From NCBI RefSeq assembly GCF_003855495.1, contig NZ_CP034086.1, forward strand, positions 2,269,501-2,333,500: 64,000 nucleotides of DNA, given 5' to 3'. Origin of the DNA: Methylocystis rosea. Its GTDB lineage: Bacteria; Pseudomonadota; Alphaproteobacteria; Rhizobiales; Beijerinckiaceae. A model generated the notes under the pieces. It saw only the letters and a program-made list of their open reading frames with translations, had not been told where the DNA came from and did no database searches. Numbering within the stretch: the stretch's first letter is position 1; each line of letters opens with the position of its first letter. Positions 60,729-64,000 of this stretch are shown piece by piece. The translations under genes and the position numbers were made by a program.

Positions 60729-61871
60729 CTAGCCCAGCTCGGCAATACGCACAAAGAACCAATAAGCGCCAAAACAGGCGATGATCGCTGAGCAGACCTG
60801 AACGAGGAACGGGCTGCGCTGACCGTGAGTGAAGTTCTTATCGATCAGGAGGAGTAAAGGGAGAACGACGAGCACGACGCCGATCTGCCCGACTTCGACG
60901 CCGATATTAAAGCTCGCCAACGCCGGCACAATGGCCCGCTGAGGAACGCCGAGTTCGATCAGGCCGCTCGCGAAACCAAAGCCATGGATGAAGCCGAACG
61001 CGAAGGTGTCGCGCCAGCGCCCGTCGACCCTGCGCGTAAAGAAATTCTCGACCGCCACATAGATGATCGAGAGCGCGATGGCGATCTCGACCCAACTGCT
61101 CGGCAAATTGACGAGTTCAAGCGCCGCAAGCGACAGGGTGATCGAATGTGAGATGGTGAAAGCCGTTACGATCTTGACGACAGGCCAGATGCGCGTCGCC
61201 CATAGCATCACGGCGATCAGGAAGCACAGATGATCATAGCCCGTCACGATGTGCTCGACGCCGGCCGACAAGAATTTCGGCGCAAGCTCCCAAGGCGTCA
61301 GCAACGGCTTGGAGAGATCAACCATCGCATCGCCGGGATAGATCATCACCTGCCCGGGCGCCGGCTCGCGGCCCATGCGCTGCGCCTCGGTCAGACTGGA
61401 TTCATCGCTTTTTTTTTCCCCGATGCTGACGAGATGTTTCGCACGCGGCCCCTGCGCATCAAGAAGTCTGAACGGATTGTATAAAACCTGCCCTTGAACC
61501 GCGCTGCAGTCCATCCGCAGCACGACTTTTGAGTCATTAGGATTGGTCGGATCATCGCCGACAGAAACGACCGTGCTCGCGCAGGTCTGACCTTCCGCAT
61601 TCTGCAGATCGACGCGCTGCCGAATGAACTTGCCGATCATGCCCTCGATCACGCCCGGCTCGGTGAGATCGACCTCGTCGCTCTTCGGTTTGTTTTCGGC
61701 GAACATGCGCTCGATGTCAGTTCCCAGAAAGCCGACCTCGACGCGATAAAGACCGTGCCCTTCCGGCACGATACGGCTGCTGGAAATATTCGCCGTATGG
61801 GCGTGCGCCGCCGGCGCACTCGCGAAAAACGCCACAGCGACAACGACCGCGCCGTTCAGCAACCACATCAT
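60729..61871 (-). CDS. HupE/UreJ family protein with N-terminal periplasmic domain
   Basis: A 380-residue protein. Residues 1-25 are a signal peptide. Residues of about 26-195 are a beta-rich periplasmic domain (SSRIVPEGHGLYRVEVGFLGTD, QTCASTVVSVGDD, two cysteines). Residues of about 200-378 hold six or seven helices with the HupE core VEHIVTGYDHLCFLIAVML and FGFIHGFGFASGLIELGVP, whose His, Asp and Gly residues match nickel/cobalt permease-like HupE. Such two-part proteins are widespread and their metal is not established. No hydrogenase or urease genes are near. GGGAG lies 8 bases from the ATG. Confidence 0.85.
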   Translation of the reverse strand: MMWLLNGAVVVAVAFFASAPAAHAHTANISSSRIVPEGHGLYRVEVGFLGTDIERMFAENKPKSDEVDLTEPGVIEGMIGKFIRQRVDLQNAEGQTCASTVVSVGDDPTNPNDSKVVLRMDCSAVQGQVLYNPFRLLDAQGPRAKHLVSIGEKKSDESSLTEAQRMGREPAPGQVMIYPGDAMVDLSKPLLTPWELAPKFLSAGVEHIVTGYDHLCFLIAVMLWATRIWPVVKIVTAFTISHSITLSLAALELVNLPSSWVEIAIALSIIYVAVENFFTRRVDGRWRDTFAFGFIHGFGFASGLIELGVPQRAIVPALASFNIGVEVGQIGVVLVVLPLLLLIDKNFTHGQRSPFLVQVCSAIIACFGAYWFFVRIAELG

Positions 61872-62142
61872 CGGGCGGACTCCCTTGACGCGCCGCGCGC
61901 CGGCGGCGTATGCACTTTTCTAAAAAGATGCATATCGAGGGAGAAGGGCAAGCTCAAGTCGGACGGCGTTCTTAGGAGGAAAACGCGTTCTCGCGCTGTG
62001 ATGCGATACGATTTTTTGGCGCCGCGGCGGAATGGCGTCGCCGCTCAAGTCTGTGACAAGATGAGCAATCGGCGTCTCGTGGCCCGACGCAGTCTTTGTG
62101 CGCGAGCGGGCTAGAAATGATGATTAAATCGGACTTCGCCCC

Positions 62143-62694
62143 ATGACGAAGAGCGGACAGGCAAGATTCTCCCGTCGAAAAGGCGATTTCTGGACGACGC
62201 TCAACCGGCATGTGCGCCTGCTGTCGCTTGCTGGGGCGATCCTGTCAGTCGGCGCGACGCCTCAACCCGCCGCAGCGTACCGAACTGTCTTTAACTCCCC
62301 AGGTCCCAATCAACAACTGAGCGCTGCTCCGGCGATGGTGCTCACCGGCCCGTCGCGCCCGCCGCCAGAGCCGCAGCGCCCGCCGATCATTCTGGCGCAT
62401 GCGATCGTTGTCCGCACCTCCCCCGCGCAAGGCGGCGTCGGCGCTGAAGACATCGGAAAAGTGGAAGTGTGGTACGACGCCGGCATTCGCGACGCCTTCG
62501 CCGCATTGGCGGTTGTGAGCGCATCGGGCGAAAGGGTCGACAAGCGCGACGCGGCGATTGATAGCGCCGATCCGAGCCATGTGTCGGTGAGCGTGAATCG
62601 GTTGAATCCCGGCAAATACACTGTGCGCTACCGGGCGCTTTCGGCTGACGGCCATCTCGTCAGCGGCGCTTGGGAGTTCGAGGTGCGTCCGTAG
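62143..62694 (+). CDS. CopC-domain periplasmic protein
   Basis: A 183-residue protein with an N-terminal signal or anchor (about 20-47) and a Pro-rich linker. Residues of about 85-183 form a CopC-type immunoglobulin-like domain beginning AHAIVVRTSPAQGG and ending LSADGHLVSGAWEFEV. Copper resistance and uptake CopC domains share the first His and the DGH motif. No CopD-like helices are fused. It starts a plus-strand pair with the unknown protein 3 bases downstream. The ribosome site is weak and the exact start uncertain. Confidence 0.8.
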   Translation: MTKSGQARFSRRKGDFWTTLNRHVRLLSLAGAILSVGATPQPAAAYRTVFNSPGPNQQLSAAPAMVLTGPSRPPPEPQRPPIILAHAIVVRTSPAQGGVGAEDIGKVEVWYDAGIRDAFAALAVVSASGERVDKRDAAIDSADPSHVSVSVNRLNPGKYTVRYRALSADGHLVSGAWEFEVRP

Positions 62695-62697
62695 AGG

Positions 62698-63303
62698 ATG
62701 TCGCAACGCGCAAAGGACAAGGAACAACAAACGATGCGTCCGACTGTTCGCCTGAACTTGTTGCTATTCGCGGGCATCGTTCTGATCGCCGGCGTCAATA
62801 TCGCGATGTTTTCCTACTCATTCTGGGGTCCGGCTTTCAACCAGCGTTTGAATGATTTCTGGAAGGCGCGTGTCCTTCAGCCTGCCGTGAAGGCGGGCGA
62901 TCGCACCATATCGGAATGTCTAGGGGTGAGCGACTTCTACTCCGTGCATCTCACGACCTACTTCCTGCCGGATTCCGAAGAGAGCGCCGGAGGGCCTACC
63001 AACGATTTGAGCAAGTATTACGAGTTCTGCGATCGCGTGCCCGGAACGGGCAAGGTCATTTTTTCCGTCACGCTCATGGAAAAGGAAGCGAGAAACGAAT
63101 CCGTCGCGCTTTCCTTCTATCAATATGATGCTGAAGGGGGCCTTAAACAGATCAACGCATTGCCATCTCATACGCATTCAAGCGGCTTTGTAACTTTGGA
63201 CGCAACGGTCGCTCACAAGGGAAAATATCTCCTCAAGCTTGCGTTCGGCGAGGCGAAGAACGCAGAGGACACGATCGAAATGCCTATCTTCGTGGGGCGA
63301 TGA
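62698..63303 (+). CDS. Membrane-anchored protein of unknown function
   Basis: 201 residues from the ATG at 62698, which follows AGAGG; an alternative ATG at 62734 has AAGGA about 10 bases upstream and would give a 189-residue protein. One N-terminal helix (LNLLLFAGIVLIAGVNIAMF) anchors a periplasmic domain of about 150 residues with two cysteines (SECLGVSD and YEFCDRV) and a C-terminal beta-sandwich-like part (GKYLLKLAFGEAKNAEDTIEMPIF). No family recognised. It is coupled to the CopC-like gene, so a metal-related or envelope function is inferred only from position. Confidence 0.65.
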   Translation: MSQRAKDKEQQTMRPTVRLNLLLFAGIVLIAGVNIAMFSYSFWGPAFNQRLNDFWKARVLQPAVKAGDRTISECLGVSDFYSVHLTTYFLPDSEESAGGPTNDLSKYYEFCDRVPGTGKVIFSVTLMEKEARNESVALSFYQYDAEGGLKQINALPSHTHSSGFVTLDATVAHKGKYLLKLAFGEAKNAEDTIEMPIFVGR

Positions 63304-63335
63304 CCCGCAAATTCGGAACGAACAGAACGGATTTG

Positions 63336-64000
63336 TCAGCCTGTCGCGCGCCTTCGCGCACGGCGCTTTTGTCGCCATCGCAAAAAGCCCGTGACGTAAA
63401 GGACAAAGGGCGTCAGCCCGACCACCAGAACGATCGATCGGCCGATCGCGCCGAAAGCCTCGCCGGTATGCAGCGGGAAGAGCCATTCGAGGAGCCTCTC
63501 CCCTGCGGTGAACGCATTGCGATCTTGCACATACAGAACTTGTCCGCTGTACTGATCGACGCCGACATTCCGAAACGTTGTGGTTCTGTTGGGCTCGTCT
63601 CTCGACTGCTTGCCGACGACATAGACGCCGCTTGGCGTGCTCGGCAGGAGAATCCAGTGAAGTCTTCCATCGGAGAAGATTTTATCGGCGATTGCAACGG
63701 CTTCGTCGACGCCGATCGGCGGCCGGCCTGGAATTGGCGTCGATTTTCCATAATCCGGATCTGCGCGCACCTGTGAAAAAAGCCCAGCCACGGAACGCGT
63801 CGCCGGTTTGAAAATCATGGCGACTCCGGTGAACAGCGTAACCAACAAGAAAACGCTGACGTAAGCGCCGACGCTTCTATGCGCGTCGTAAACGACTCTC
63901 TCTGGGCTTGCTCCCCATTTGATTTTAAGACCCCGCCGCCAATCGCCATTGCGCGGCCACCACAGATAAAGACCGACAAGGATAGAGATAAGAATAAGTA
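63336..64000 (-). CDS. PepSY-associated membrane protein, C-terminal part
   Basis: The frame is open from the stop at 63336 to the right edge, so the N-terminus lies outside; about 221 residues are visible. They show a helix ILVGLYLWWPR, then the HRSVGAYVSVFLLVTLFTGVAM helix, a PepSY domain (PIGVDEAVAIADKIFSDGRLHW...YVVGKQ) and a final helix (SIVLVVGLTPFVLYVTGFLRW) with a basic tail. This is the layout of PepSY_TM proteins found with iron-siderophore uptake and other metal loci. Start and full domain count cannot be seen. Confidence 0.8.
   Translation of the reverse strand, partial: LILISILVGLYLWWPRNGDWRRGLKIKWGASPERVVYDAHRSVGAYVSVFLLVTLFTGVAMIFKPATRSVAGLFSQVRADPDYGKSTPIPGRPPIGVDEAVAIADKIFSDGRLHWILLPSTPSGVYVVGKQSRDEPNRTTTFRNVGVDQYSGQVLYVQDRNAFTAGERLLEWLFPLHTGEAFGAIGRSIVLVVGLTPFVLYVTGFLRWRQKRRARRRATG

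Noticed and set aside
60679..60760. Very short frame after an AGGAG near 60670
   Set aside because: About 25 residues, antisense to the HupE-like C-terminus and without similarity.
61972..62211. Minus-strand 79-residue frame with cysteines and a CSSCH motif
   Set aside because: No signal peptide, no ribosome site, overlaps the start of the CopC-like gene, and one CxxCH-like string arises easily by chance.
1..64000. Search by eye for tRNA, rRNA, CRISPR arrays, IS ends and att sites
   Set aside because: No convincing example seen; short RNA genes could still be missed without a covariance search.

Overview
The window is a GC-rich alphaproteobacterial chromosome segment. The lineage looks like Hyphomicrobiales (Rhizobiales), perhaps near Beijerinckiaceae/Methylocystaceae. 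This is inferred from base composition, DUF992 and GCG_CRPN-type secreted proteins, a large YadA-type adhesin, HdeA/B-like proteins, and intergenic palindromes of the kind common in rhizobial genomes. No rRNA, tRNA, CRISPR array, transposase or phage gene was seen. The left edge cuts an amidinotransferase and the right edge cuts a PepSY membrane protein.

Region 1 (0-17.3 kb) is mixed housekeeping and accessory DNA: amidinotransferase end, Gdx/SugE exporter, pirin, a sensor-less hybrid histidine kinase behind a ComM-type ATPase, a small GCG/CRPN secreted protein, a 919-residue trimeric autotransporter with 42-bp repeats, and a methyltransferase with a regulatory domain. It continues with a broken AI-2E-type permease, MscS, MgtC, and a CtaG plus fused cytochrome oxidase I+III unit that lacks subunit II and has Gln at the usual K-channel lysine.

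Region 2 (17.4-24.5 kb) holds a coiled-coil protein, PEP synthase, a cation/proton antiporter, a periplasmic cupin, and DUF992 and DUF4331 proteins.

Region 3 (24.6-48.2 kb) is a dense amino-acid catabolic block. It has mmsB-mmsA (valine), phhA, hpd-hmgA-fah with maiA (Phe/Tyr), a branched-chain 2-oxoacid dehydrogenase E1a-E1b-E2 set, a leucine-type dehydrogenase, thiolase, 3-hydroxyisobutyryl-CoA hydrolase, isobutyryl-CoA-type dehydrogenase, HMG-CoA lyase, both methylcrotonyl-CoA carboxylase subunits with a methylglutaconyl-CoA hydratase, isovaleryl-CoA dehydrogenase, and PEP carboxykinase. Together they can take leucine to acetoacetate plus acetyl-CoA, valine to propionyl-CoA, and Phe/Tyr to fumarate plus acetoacetate, with PckA/PpsA available for gluconeogenesis. 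No transcription regulator and no E3 subunit lies in the block. Many junctions are ATGA/GTGA overlaps.

Region 4 (48.5-59.3 kb) begins with two small membrane proteins. It then holds the most unusual part of the window: glycosyltransferase - UDP-galactopyranose mutase - GH2 glycosidase - MsbA-like ABC exporter, facing two clan-A (GH1-like) glycosidases. None of the three glycosidases shows a signal peptide, so retaining glycosidases appear to sit in the cytoplasm beside galactofuranose-type biosynthesis and an exporter. This is the best candidate for an undescribed glycan or glycolipid system.

Region 5 (59.7-64 kb) holds two tandem HdeA/B-like periplasmic proteins, a HupE/UreJ protein with an extra periplasmic domain, a CopC-like protein, an unknown membrane-anchored protein and the PepSY protein, possibly a metal-related set.
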